Origin: Cyanophora paradoxa
Taxonomy: Eukaryota; Glaucocystophyceae; Cyanophorales; Cyanophoraceae
Direction of reading: 5' to 3'
DNA: 62,741 nt
Assembly (NCBI GenBank): GCA_004431415.1
Contig: QPMI01000663.1
Location: 1-62,741, forward strand
The notes under the pieces are model-generated. The model was given only the letters and a program-made list of their open reading frames with translations, was not told the origin of the DNA and made no database searches. Below, in pieces: positions 36,274 through 46,510 of the stretch. Every line of letters begins with the position of its first letter. Position 1 is the stretch's first letter. Position numbers and translations under genes: made by a program.

Positions 36274-36972
36274 TTAGAGGTAGTCCTCATCGTCCGACTC
36301 GCCCTCCAGGTCTTCGGCGTGGAGGGCGCAGACCACGAAAAAGCCAAAGGCCTCGTAGGCGTTGGGAACAAGGGGAGACGCCACCGTGTACGTGGTGATC
36401 TCCCAGCCCTTGCGGACGATGCGCGCGTCGGAGCAGACGGCCCGCGCGATCTGGTCCGCGGTCGGCACGTCGGCGCAGACAAAGGCAATGACGCGCTCCT
36501 TGAGGAGGTCGCGGACGTGGCCCGCGACCGCGGCAGCAGACGTGGGCACGATGGGACCGTCGAGGCTCTGGACGGCCGCGCGCGGGACGACCGCGACAAC
36601 CTCGCCCCAGTTAGCAACGAGCGCGTCGCGGTACATGCCGTCGAGGGGAACTTCGAGCGCGGCGGCCGCCCCGGCGAGGCGCGCCGCGGTCGCGTCCACC
36701 GTCGTCGGCACGCCGCGGTCGAACAGCGAGACGGCAAAGGCGCGGTCCTTGGGAAGCTTGTCGTGGAGAACGCCCGCGACCTCCGCGTCCAATTCGGCCT
36801 CGGGATCGTACGCGCTGAAGGCCCGGAGGATGAACGCGTCGAGCTCGGGGTCCGCGTCCGGGAGGCGCGCCAGAGCCGTGGCCCAGGCCGCGGTTGCGGC
36901 CTCGGGCGCGGGCGTGGTGGTCGCCTCGGGCGCGGTCGTGGTCGCGGTGGCGTCGAAGCGGGTGGAAGACAT
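36274..36972 (-). CDS. unrecognised 232-aa protein
   Basis: A single open frame starts MSSTRFDATATTTAPE at 36,972 and ends EGESDDEDYL at 36,274. The N-terminus is Thr/Ala-rich. The middle (VLHDKLPKDRAFAVSLFDRG, LVANWGEVVAVVPRAAVQSL) and the C-terminal part (RDLLKERVIAFVCADVPTAD, AYEAFGFFVVCALHAEDLE) look like an alpha/beta fold, and the tail is acidic. This start is preferred because a TATA-like AGAATAAAAGG lies about 60 nt upstream and a CACGACTCGG word further upstream. No family recognised. Confidence 0.65.
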   Translation of the reverse strand: MSSTRFDATATTTAPEATTTPAPEAATAAWATALARLPDADPELDAFILRAFSAYDPEAELDAEVAGVLHDKLPKDRAFAVSLFDRGVPTTVDATAARLAGAAAALEVPLDGMYRDALVANWGEVVAVVPRAAVQSLDGPIVPTSAAAVAGHVRDLLKERVIAFVCADVPTADQIARAVCSDARIVRKGWEITTYTVASPLVPNAYEAFGFFVVCALHAEDLEGESDDEDYL

Positions 36973-37026
36973 GGTCGAGGGTGAAGTTGTCGAGGTGCGA
37001 GTGTGGGGATTGCCTGCGCGGGGCAC

Positions 37027-37103
37027 CCCTTTTATTCTGCCGAGCTTTGGGCAGGCTGCTTTCGCCCAATTCGGTCTCGGGGGCGCCCTCCTGCACGACT
37101 CGG
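37027..37103 (-). promoter_or_regulatory. promoter of the 232-aa protein: TATA-like box plus CGACTCGG word
   Basis: On the minus strand CAGAATAAAAGGG (37,027-37,039) lies about 60 nt before the start codon. CACGACTCGG (plus-strand reading 37,094-37,103) lies about 60 nt further upstream. The same two words precede other genes in this half of the window. Confidence 0.5.
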
Positions 37104-37692
37104 TTGCGGATGATTGCCGGCCGTTGGGCGGGGGGTAAGACGCGCTGCAGCGGGGGGTACGGCGGCCCCGGCGCCGCCCCTAGGTGAGCGGACTGGATGC
37201 ATCGTGGCCGGGGCCGACGCGCTCGGCGCCGCGGGGATCCGAGCCCGGTACCTTTCAACCCCTCCTTTCTCTCCCGTACCCGCCTCTGCTTTTCCCCCCC
37301 TGACCGCCATGCAGCCGCTGGGCGGACAGAGGACGCGGGGCGGGACGGGGCGGCCGAGGGCGCTCCCCGCGCAGGCCGTTGGGGCGGGGGTACGGCGGGC
37401 TGCGGCGGGGGGTACGGCGGCCCCCGCACCACCCCTTTTGGCACGCCGCCTGGACGCATCGTGGCCGGGGCCGGCGCGCGCGGCGCCGCAAGAGAGGGCG
37501 AGCCCGGTACGCGTCCGCCCCATGCGCACACGCGCCGCCGCCCCTCGCGCGCCCCTCTGGGCCCCTGGCGGGCGCCCGGCGCGCCCCACGCCAAGCCTCT
37601 CGCGGGCGGGACGATCAAGACGAGACCGCACTCGGTATTGGTACAAGGCGCGCAACGCAGATCACGATCGGGGCGCGCGGGCAGAGGCCTAA
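37104..37692. repeat. noncoding gap with an imperfect ~110-bp direct repeat
   Basis: Two diverged copies at about 37,148-37,255 and 37,402-37,512 share GGGGGTACGGCGGCCCC, CATCGTGGCCGGGGCCG and GAGCCCGGTAC in the same order. No gene is supported here. Confidence 0.5.
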
Positions 37693-38331
37693 CTAGGCAT
37701 GCGCATTGTACGTGTACGCCGACACGAGGGGAAAGGCAGAGGCCGCGTCCGCGCGGATCTTCTTGGCGCGGACCAGGTCGCGGGCGGTCGGGAGGATTCC
37801 GCGCGCCCCGGCGTAGAGGATCGCGTCGTCCTCCGGGCCGGCCGCGCCGCCGAGGGCGGCCCACGCGGTCTCCAGGCGCCGCTCGCTCTCGCGCAGCGCG
37901 CCGTCTGCGTCGGCGCACGCGAGCACCATCCTCTTGAGGCGCTGGACGTCGACGCGGCCGCCGCCCGCCGCGCCGCCGACAGAGACGCGGGTCCCGGTGA
38001 GGTACACGACCTTGTTCAAGAAGCGGTGCAACTTGCGGGACCTCCTCTCGGCGATCACGTTGGTGGCGCGGATCACCTCTGGTAGAAAGTTGATCAGCAT
38101 CGCACGGAAAAAGGCGACGTCGGCCTGGGACAGGCGATCCAGCAGCTCGGCGGGCGGCATCTTCAGGAGAGCCTTGGTGTCGTCGCGGAACGAGAGGGGC
38201 CGATCGCAGTCGGAGTGCAACTTTCTCGTCTCGCGGTCGAGGTCGTCGAAGCTCTCCTCGAAGAAGAGGTGGACGGCGCGGGCGCCGCGGAAGAGCGCAG
38301 AGTTGAGGGCGGCCAGCCGCACGTGCGCCAT
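37693..38331 (-). CDS. unrecognised 212-aa helical protein
   Basis: A single open frame starts MAHVRLAALNSALFRGARAV at 38,331 and ends SAYTYNAHA at 37,693. It looks mostly helical (HLFFEESFDDLDRETRKLH, ADVAFFRAMLINFLPEVIR, RSRKLHRFLNKVVYL) with a Gly-rich turn in the middle. There is no signal peptide or membrane segment. The upstream region has a CGCACGACTCGGT word at 38,450-38,462 but no clear TATA box. No family recognised. Confidence 0.65.
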   Translation of the reverse strand: MAHVRLAALNSALFRGARAVHLFFEESFDDLDRETRKLHSDCDRPLSFRDDTKALLKMPPAELLDRLSQADVAFFRAMLINFLPEVIRATNVIAERRSRKLHRFLNKVVYLTGTRVSVGGAAGGGRVDVQRLKRMVLACADADGALRESERRLETAWAALGGAAGPEDDAILYAGARGILPTARDLVRAKKIRADAASAFPLVSAYTYNAHA

Positions 38332-38449
38332 GGTCCACGGGTGGAGGATCGATTGGGGTCGAAGAGTGCGGGGCCGACGGGCGCGGACGGCGATCTAGGC
38401 GGCTGCCCCGACCGATTCAACCAAAACGGTCGCCCGCCCAGGCGTGTTT

Positions 38450-38462
38450 CGCACGACTCGGT
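38450..38462 (-). promoter_or_regulatory. CGACTCGG upstream word
   Basis: CGCACGACTCGGT lies about 120 nt before the 212-aa gene. It matches the words before the 232-aa gene, the primase-helicase gene and the TFIIB-like gene. Confidence 0.4.
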
Positions 38463-38629
38463 CGCCTCCCAAGGGTACCCCTTTCCCCTCTCACACCCCC
38501 GCCCCCTCTTCCCCTCCCCTCCTGGCCTCTATCCACCCTCGCACAACGACCGCGGAGTCGCGCTGCTTCTCTGTCAGGGGATGGGAGGTCGCGCTGCCGT
38601 ATACGTACCCCTCTGTGTCACGCGTAGAC

Positions 38630-39240
38630 CCGGAATTGGCCGACCTCTGGTCGGGTGTGGGGGGGAGGGGGGGAGGGGGGGTAGTGGTGAGCGCCGTGCC
38701 GGCCCGGCGCCCCTACCCCTCTCCTCGATACCCAACCAGCGCTACGCGGGACACAGAGGGGGTACGTGTACGGCAGCGTGACCTCCCACCCCCGACCAGA
38801 TGTCGGCCAATTCCGGGTCTACGCGTGAAGAGAGGGGGTACGTGTACGGCAGCGTGACCTCCCACCCCCGACCAGAGGTCGGCCAATTCCGGGTCTACGC
38901 GTGAAGAGGGGGGGTACGTGTACGGCAGCGTGGCCTCCCACCCCCGACCAGAGGTCGGCCAATTCCGGGTCTACGCGTGAAGAGAGGGGGTACGTGTACG
39001 GCAGCGTGGCCTCCCACCCCCGACCAGAGGTCGGCCAATTCCGGGTCTACGCGTGAAGAGAGGGGGGTACGTGTACGGCAGCGTGACCTCCCACCCCCGA
39101 CCAGAGGTCGGCCAATTCCGGGTCTACGCGTGAAGAGAGGGGGGTACGTGTACGGCAGCGTGACCTCCCACCCCCGACCAGAGGTCGGCCAATTCCGGGT
39201 CTACGCGTGAAGAGAGGGGGTACGTATACGGCAGCGCCGC
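38630..39240. repeat. 76-bp tandem array carrying the palindromic motif
   Basis: A unit of 76-77 bp (GTACGTGTACGGCAGCGTG, then ACCTCCCACCCCCGACCAGA, then GGTCGGCCAATTCCGGGTC, then TACGCGTGAAGAG) starts at about 38,762, 38,838, 38,914, 38,989, 39,067, 39,144 and 39,220. That is six full copies plus the start of a seventh. Each copy holds one GGTCGGCCAATTCC variant. An inverted single copy lies at about 38,630-38,660. Copies are nearly identical, so the array is recent or kept uniform. Confidence 0.9.
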
Positions 39241-39397
39241 GTGAGACGACGCGCGAGGTTACGGAAATGCTCCCCTTTGTGTTTTTGCAACAACGAGCTA
39301 GAGTCGGGGCGCGTGCGTCCCAACCGACGCTGCACTGGCGTGCAGAAAAACAGAGAGGGAGAGGGGGGGGATGCGGGCGGGCGACGGCATCGTCGGC

Positions 39398-40009
39398 TCA
39401 CGCGCTCGGCGCGGCGCCGTTCCGATCGGGCGGGGAGAGCCAGGCGGGGTCGACGAAGCGCGCGCAGAGGGCCCGCGGGAGGGCCGGGTCCAGCCCCGCG
39501 GCGGCCTCGGCGAGCCTCGCCGCGTAGGCCTCGCGCCCGGCCTCGTACAGGCGCCTGTGCGCCGCCGAGAGCGGCACGATCTCGAGGCCCGGGTCGGCGC
39601 GGCAGAGGGGGCACCGGAGCGGCGCGATCGGGAGGATGCAGCCGAGGCAGAAGACGTGCCCGCACCCGAGGCGCGTCGGGCGGCACGGGTGCTGGAGGCA
39701 GACGGCGCACACGGCGTCCTCGGCGAGCGCGGCGCGCGCGGCGGGGCGCCACAGGTTGCTCGCGCACGTCCAGGCGACGTGGGCGGCGCGGCCGACGGCC
39801 TCGTAGCGCGCCAGGGCGCCGGCGTCGCGGGTGGGGTCGCCCCCGGCCGGCGCCTCGACGATCTCGCTCACGATGCGGCTGGACTTGACGCCGAGCGCGA
39901 GCGGCGCGGCGATCACGCCCCGGGCGGCGTCGTAGGCGTGCCCGTCCAGGTACTTCCACCGTCCGAGGTCGTAGGTGCGCTCGGGCGCGGGCGCGGCGGC
40001 AGAGGCCAT
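39398..40009 (-). CDS. RING-finger protein (203 aa), probable E3 ubiquitin ligase
   Basis: An open frame from 40,009 (MASAAAPAPERTYDLGRWKY) to 39,398. Residues ~101-136 form a C3HC4 RING: CAVC, then C116-G-H118, CLGC and CPLC, with the usual spacing. RING proteins of this class usually bind an E2 and act as ubiquitin ligases. The N-terminal ~100 residues and the C-terminal ~65 residues are unrecognised. The gene is divergent from the primase-helicase gene across a 289-bp spacer with a TATA-like box on each side. A link with the Skp1-like and F-box-like proteins further right is inference. Confidence 0.87.
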   Translation of the reverse strand: MASAAAPAPERTYDLGRWKYLDGHAYDAARGVIAAPLALGVKSSRIVSEIVEAPAGGDPTRDAGALARYEAVGRAAHVAWTCASNLWRPAARAALAEDAVCAVCLQHPCRPTRLGCGHVFCLGCILPIAPLRCPLCRADPGLEIVPLSAAHRRLYEAGREAYAARLAEAAAGLDPALPRALCARFVDPAWLSPPDRNGAAPSA

Positions 40010-40298
40010 TTTTTCCGAGGGTGTTGGCGGGGGGAGGGTACGAGGAATCTGGGCGGGGCGCAGACCCTCCCCTCTACCTCCTAGGAGATCTCCGGGGGGT
40101 ATTTAGCCGTTTGCCCTCTGGCCCCCGCCCCTGCTACCCCCCCCGGCCCCCACCCCCTCCCCCTTTCCCTTTTCCCCCTCTCGCCCCCACCTCGCCGTTT
40201 CGGCCCAACGGACCGAATCGCACGACTCGGCGGCCGGTGGCGCCCCAACACATAAAAGAGAGGCGCCCCTCTGTCCGGGCGTCAGTCTCTACTCGACG
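40010..40298. promoter_or_regulatory. divergent promoter between RING and primase-helicase genes
   Basis: For the rightward gene, CACGACTCGG lies at 40,221-40,230 and CATAAAAG at 40,251-40,258, about 45 nt before the start codon. For the leftward gene a TATA-like GCTAAATACC (plus-strand GGTATTTAGC at 40,099-40,108) lies about 90 nt before the start codon. The middle is pyrimidine-rich. Confidence 0.55.
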
Positions 40299-43200
40299 AT
40301 GAAGCGGCCGGCGGACCCCGCCGCCCCCGAGGAGCCCACCTGCGCCCGAACCGGACCGGCACCGCCGCCGGTGCCGTCGCCCCCCAAGGCGGTCGCGGAT
40401 GCAGAGGGCGACCTCGAGATGGAGGACAAGGCGCCGGTGGGCGCGACCGCGCCGCCCTCGGGCGCGCCCCTCCCCGCCCCCGCCGCGAGCCAGATCGTGC
40501 GGACCACGGTCCTCGTCAAGAGCAACCCGCGCAAGGGCGCCGCGCGCGACGCGATCTTTGCCGTCCCCTGGCAGCCCGCCGACGTGGAGAGGCTCGAGTC
40601 GCCGTCCGCGCGCCGCGCCGTCGTCCAGATCTCGCCCCAGATCCTCGTCGAGCACGCGGGCGGCGCCCGGCGCACCCTCCGCGCGTTCAACGTCTTTGAC
40701 TTTGACGTCCCCAACATCCGCTTCCCCGAGGCGCTGGAGGGCGGCTCTCTCGGGAGGGAGCAGCTGAAGAACGCCAAGAAAGAGTACCTCGCCGGCGTGC
40801 TGGCGCGATGCGAGACCCTCGCCCAGTACTGGACCGAGGTCCCCGAGATCCTCGGCGTCGCCCGCCGCGCGCGCGACTTTGCCCGGGCCCTCCAGGCGCG
40901 CGGCGTCGCCGTCCTCGTCGTCTTCTCGGGCCTTAAGGGCTTCCACGTCTACGTGCGCGACGCCGACCTCGTCGCGGCGGTCGAGGGGCCCGGCGCCGCC
41001 GTGTACGCCAAGGAGGACCTCGACCAGTGGTGGGGCATCGTGCGCGCCAAGCTCAAGCGGCTCGAGGAGGACTCGGCGGCGGCGCTGCGCGACCCGTCGG
41101 TCCCGCAGGGGGAGAAGAGCCGCCTCCGCCGCTCCTTCTGGTCCAAGGCCACGCGCGCCGCCGGCCCGCGGCGCGTCCCCGGCATGTACAAGGCGGGACG
41201 GTGGGAGGGGCGCGAGGCCTTTGAGCGCGTCGTCGTCCCGTTTGCGGAGGAGCGCGGGATCGGGGCGATGGTGGAGCAGCTGGAAAGGGAGGGCGTCCTG
41301 GACCTCGCGCCGTTCCGCGTCAACAGCGGCTGCCGCTCCGACGAGCACCGCCACGGCTGGACCTCCTACTACCCCGTGGCGGTACCCCTGGAGGCCGTCG
41401 ACGACGCGGCGATCGCGGCGACGGTCCGCCTGCACGCCACGCGGCCCGACCCGCTCCTCGTCGCGTGGAACAGCGACGAGTGGCGCTGGCTGCGCGAGCT
41501 CGCGCGCGAGATCGCCCCCAAGCACACCCTCCACGTGGCGGCCCCCGCGGACGGCGCCCGCCCTCCGCCGCCCAAGCGCCCGCGCGCCCCCCCGGGCCCC
41601 CGGCCGCCGCCGACGCTCGATCGGGAGGGCGAGGAGGAGGAGGAGGAGGGCGGGGGTGCGGAGGACGGGGACGCCGAGGACGAGGCGACGATCAGCGAGG
41701 GCGTGGTGGAGCGCCTCGGGCTCCTCGCGTGCGGGGCGGGGCGCGGGCGGGGCTGGAGCGCCGCCCCCGGCCGCGGCCGCGGCGGCCGCGGCGGCCCCTC
41801 GATCTCCCACTTTGTTTCGCCGCCCGACGCGGACGGGGGCGAGCTCTGCCCCCACGGGCGGGACCACGAGCGCGTGGAGACGAGCATGTGGGTGGCGGAG
41901 AGCGGCATCCCCGGCGTCCTCGCCGCGACGGCGCACTGCTACTCGCTCCGCTGCGCCGGCGAGCCGCTCCTGGGCGCCCTCGCGTGGGCCCAGCCGGGCG
42001 CCTTTGGCGGCGCCTCGACCCTCGCCCAGGCCGACGCGGCGCTCCTGGGGCTCCACGCCACCGTCGCCCGCATCGCCGACCGGAGCCTCCAGCTTGCGGA
42101 GAGGCTCGCGCGCGCGGCGGCGGCGGCGGCGGCGGCAGAGGCGCAGGCGGCAGCGGCGGCGGCAGAGGGGGAGGGGCAGAGGGGAGGGGGCAGAGGGACG
42201 GGCCCGGAGGACGGCGCGCGCGGGGCGGCGCCGGCGCCGGCCGCCCCGCCCTCCCGCAGCGGCCGGCGGGGGCGCTGCCCCCGTCCGCGTCGCCTCGCAC
42301 GTCGAGGGCCGCTCCTACTTTGTCCGCGTCCCCTGCTGGAGCTGCGGTCACCGCAAGGGGAAGCTCTTCATCGACCAGACGAGCGGGGAGGCCGAGGAGC
42401 GCGGTCAGGTGCGCGTCCGGGCGTGCGGCGCGGCGGCGTGCGGCGGGCGCTGGGCCTGCGGGCCGCTGGAGCTCGGCGAGGACGACGCGACCGAGCTCCG
42501 CCTCGCCGAGGACGAGGTGGACATGTTCTCCCTCCGGCTCTTCCCCGAGCAGGCCAAGTCCATGGGCGCCGGCACCTTTGGCGCGACGGCCCGCAACCCG
42601 TACTGGGCGGAGCTCCCTCAGGGCGCCGTCGACTACCTCGATGCCGTCGTCGCGTGGCTGCGCACGCTCGGCGCCGGCGCGGCGCTCCCCTCCGACGGCG
42701 GCCCCGAGCGGCGCGTCCGGCCCCGCGGCGTCGGGCCCCCGGGCTCCTTTCCCCTCGAGGACGGCGCGACCGGCGGGCCGGCGGCGCGGCTGCACGCCAT
42801 GCTGCCGGACCTCGCGACGTGGCGCGCTGCCCTCCGCCTCCCCGAGCTCTCCCGGCCCCTCGCGATCCCGGCGGACTTTGATCCCGTCGCCCGACGCTGG
42901 ATCGACATCGACGAGCCGGCGGGCCCGGGGGCCCAGCGCTTCTGCAGCCCGGCCCCCATCCTCGCGCGCCTCGACGGCGGGAGGAAGACGATCTTTGTGC
43001 GGGCAGAGACCGGGAGCGGCAAGACGGAGACGTGCGTGGGGGGCCGCGAGGGCGCGGCGGGGCCGGGCCCCCGGGGGATCCTGCAGGCGGTGCTGGACGA
43101 CCCGGCGCTCGTGGGGCTCCCCAGCGTCCCCGGCGCGCCGCCCCGCGTCCTCTACGTGACGGCGGGGCGCGTCCAGCCCGACATCCTCGTCAAGGACCCC

Positions 43201-46200
43201 CGCTTCGCGGCCCTCTCCTACCCCTCGGCGTCGGGCGAGCGCGTGCCGGTCGCCTGGACCGTCTACAAGGAGGCCCGCCCCGAGGAGCTCGCCGACGCCT
43301 CGTTCGTCATGTGCACGGTGCAGAGCGGCCGCCGGCTCGAGGGCGACTTTGACGTCGTCATCGTCGACGAGGGGGCGCGGGCCCTCACGACCCTCACGAC
43401 GGGCGGGCCGTTCAAGGGGCCCGAGCACCACGCGCAGACGGTCGCCTGGTTCGACAGGGCGCTGGAGGCGCCGGCGCTCGTGATCGTCGCCGACGCCGAC
43501 CTGCTGGACGAGGACGCCGCCCTCTACGCCGCGCGCCGCCCGGGGGCGGACGTCATCTCGTACCTCAAGCGCGGCAGCAACGACGCGCGCCTGCGCTGGA
43601 CGGCCATCGACATTCGCTACGCCGCCGCCGTGATCGCCGCCAAGCTCCTCGCCGGCGAGGTCGGCTACATCGCCTGCTCGACGCGGCGCGCCCTCTGGGA
43701 GATCGAGTCCATCGTGCGGCGCCACATGCGGCTCTCCGGGCGCCGCTGCGAGTTCCTGTACGCCGACGCGGACCGGCGCGCGAGGCAGACGATGACGGAC
43801 TCGGACTACGTCTGCTCCGCCCTCTGCTACGCTTCCAACTACGCGATGCCCCAGGGCACCGACTTTTCCAGCGGGCCGCCCGCCAACTTTGTCGCCTACA
43901 TCGAGGAGGGGCGGACCGCCGACGTCAACGCCGGCTTTCAGCTCGTCCGCCGCCGCCGTCACGTGATCGGGCCCGACGCCTTTTTCTTCTGCCGGTTCCC
44001 CCGCAAGGCCCCCCTCCCCGACCGGCAGGGGCGGCCCCTGCACGCCCCCGTCGACTGGCGGGCGATCTACGGCGAGCTGGTGGACTCGGTGCGCGCGTGG
44101 AACGAGCGGCTCCCCGCGGAGAGGCGCGTGGCGACCGAGGAGCACTACCTCCGCGTGCGGGCCGTCCGCACGGCGCTCCGGAACGCGACGCACGCGTGCC
44201 CCATGCTGGCGTTTCACCTGAAGCTCCGCTCGCTCGGCAACGAGGGCCTCTACGTGTACCCCCTGCCCCAGCCCCCGAAGAAGCCCAAGGGCGGCGCGCG
44301 CGCGGGCCCGAGCGCGCCGGCGGCGCCGGCGGCGGGGGGCCTCCCCTGGATGCCGGAGGGGTACTCGGACTCTGCCGTCCCCCTGGCGGCCGAGGTCGAG
44401 GCGCGCGAGCGGCTCCTCCCCATCGTCGCCGCGCCGCGGCTGCTGGGCTACGACTGCGCCAAGGCGATCCGGGGGGCCATGGAGTACGGGACGTCCACGG
44501 TGGAGGTCTCCGACGCGGCGCGGCGCGCCTGGAAGCGCGAAAAGGCCGCCGCGCGCTTCGGGCTGCGGCCCGAGCAGGTGGGCGTCGCCGAGGTCCGCCT
44601 CTCGGAGCAGAGCCCGCCGGCGGAGATCTTCCGCCTCTCCAAGCGGTTCGCCCTCGACACCCTCCCGTACCTCGCCTCGGGGGCGGCCCCCGACGAGGAG
44701 AGCGCGACGCTCCTCCCGGACCACCGCGAGCGGCGCCGCCCCTTTGAGAGCGCCCTGCGGCTCTTTGAGCTGCTCGGCGCGCGCGTCCCGCCCGGCGGCG
44801 GCGCGGCGGCGGCGGCGAGCGACGTCGCGGCCGGCCTCCGTTACCTCTTCTGGGCGACGTGGGAGGGGCCGGAGGACTGCGGCGCGGCGCGCCTGCGCGG
44901 GCTCGGCGAGGCGATCGAGGAGGGTGGCATCTTTACCGACGGGCCCCTCGGGCGGCTCTTTGCAAACGCCTGCCGCGCGGCGTGGGAGCGGATCGCGATC
45001 CCCTACTCGCCGATCGCCGCGTACCGCGCCGACGCCCTCCGCTGGCAGTGCGCCGAGCTCTGGCAGCTCGAGTGCCTCCGCCCGGAGAAGCGCAACAAGG
45101 GGGCCGCCCCTCCCCCGATCGGGGACTGCGCGCGGCGCCTCCTGCACGACCTCGTCGTCCACGCCGCGGAGCAGCTGGGCCTCGGCGTGCTCGTCGCGGC
45201 GGCCGACGCGCGGCGCGTGGTGCGGGGCGGCGCGCGCAGGACCGTCAAGCGCACGCGCTACTGCTTCGACCCCGAGACCGTCCTCCTCGGCCTGCGCCTC
45301 TACGGGCGCGATCGGGACGGCCGCGGGGACGTCCCGCCCGACGCGACGCTCGGGGCGCTCCTGGCGGCCGGCGTGCGCTCCCTCCAGATCGCGCTCGTCC
45401 AGGATCCAAATTCCAAGCTCCGGGCGGCGGGCGCGGGCGGCGGCGGCGGCGAGGGCGGCGAGGGTGGCGCCCCGGGCGCGCCGGCAGAGGCGGGGGCCCG
45501 CCCCCGCCCGAGCGACGCGGCGAAGCGCGTCGTCCGGCTCCTCAAGTCGGGCGTGCACTCGGCGGTCTTCTTCTCCGGGGCGGCGCGCGCGGTCCTCGGC
45601 GAGGACGCCGCCCGCTGCTGGCGCGGGGCCGGCGACGGGGAGGAGGAGGGGGACGGGGCCACCCGCGCGTCGCCCTACGCAGAGGTCCTGGCGCGCGTCG
45701 CCGCCTCCGAGGCCCCGAGGCCCTCGCCCCGATCGCGCCGCCCCTCGGCGCCGGCGCCGACCCGACCGTCGCGGCGCTCTGCGCGCGGGACCTGGCGCGC
45801 GCCGCCCTCGCGATGGACGACGGGGCGGCGCGGGAGGGCCTCGGCTTCCCCGCCGCGGAGGAGTCTCCCGCCCTCCCCACCGAGGACGTGACCTGGCTCC
45901 TCGGTCGCCTCGCCGAGGCCGCCGGCGCCCCCGCCCAGCGCGCCTCGGAGTGGTGCCCCGTCGTGGAGGGGCGGGAGGGGCCGGACCCCTGCGTCGGGTT
46001 TGCGTACACGTCGATCTTTGCGCGGGACCTCCCCCAGGAGCGCCGCACGCTCCCCTCGTCCGGAATCGACGTGGCGCGCACGGGCTCCGACACCTCGGGC
46101 ATCAGCCTCTTCGTGGACGGCGCGGCGCGGCTCCTGCCCGAGGACCTCGCGCGCCCGCGCGTCGCCCGCGGGCCGCGCTCGTGCGGGGCGAAGATGCTCC

Positions 46201-46298
46201 TCTTCGTACCCCGCTCCACCTTTCAGCACTTTGGCGTACCCCTCTTGGCCCTTCCCCTCCGCCCCGCCCCGGCACCTACCCCCGCTCCCCCTGCGTGA
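40299..46298 (+). CDS. archaeo-eukaryotic primase fused to a UL9/origin-binding-type SF2 helicase (~2,000 aa)
   Basis: The start is ATG 40,299, about 45 nt after a TATA-like box. Residues ~130-220 carry the archaeo-eukaryotic primase signature: VFDFDVPN (D134/D136, metal binding) and SGLKGFHVYV (H216). A zinc pair (PCWSCGHRKGK) lies near 42,340. The helicase part has Walker A RAETGSGKTE (43,003-43,032), a DE-box VIVDEGAR (near 43,357-43,380) and a motif VI-like FQLVRRRRHV (near 43,936). This is the arrangement of herpesvirus UL9-like origin-binding helicases, which are also found in other large DNA viruses and algal elements. The frame shifts near 42,250 and 45,710. No GT-AG intron fits either place, so single-base sequence errors are likeliest. 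The last ~190 residues end in a Pro-rich tail at 46,298. Expected role: priming and unwinding in element replication. Confidence 0.8.
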
Positions 46299-46339
46299 AT
46301 GCGAAATTCGATGTGCGGTCCGCGCCCCCTCCCCCCGCG

Positions 46340-46446
46340 CCGAGTCGTTTGAAAGCGCGCCGCCGCGTTGTGCGCTCTCCCAATTTGGCTCTTTTTTTGC
46401 CTGCCCGCCGCTTTCGCTTGATTCGGGCCCTCGGCGCCGATAAAAC
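46340..46446 (+). promoter_or_regulatory. promoter of the F-box-like gene
   Basis: GATAAAAC at 46,439-46,446 lies about 65 nt before the start codon. CCGAGTCG, the reverse complement of CGACTCGG, lies at 46,340-46,347, so this copy is inverted relative to the gene. Confidence 0.4.
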
Positions 46447-46510
46447 TCCTCTCCCCGCGCCGCTTGGCTCACTCTTTTTGCCTCTTCTCATCGCAGATCA
46501 CGACCTGGCC

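Noticed and set aside
41692-45558. A 1,288-codon open frame on the minus strand opposite the primase-helicase gene
   Set aside because: It is a by-product of very high third-position GC. It has no domain and no promoter, and the opposite strand carries full catalytic motifs.
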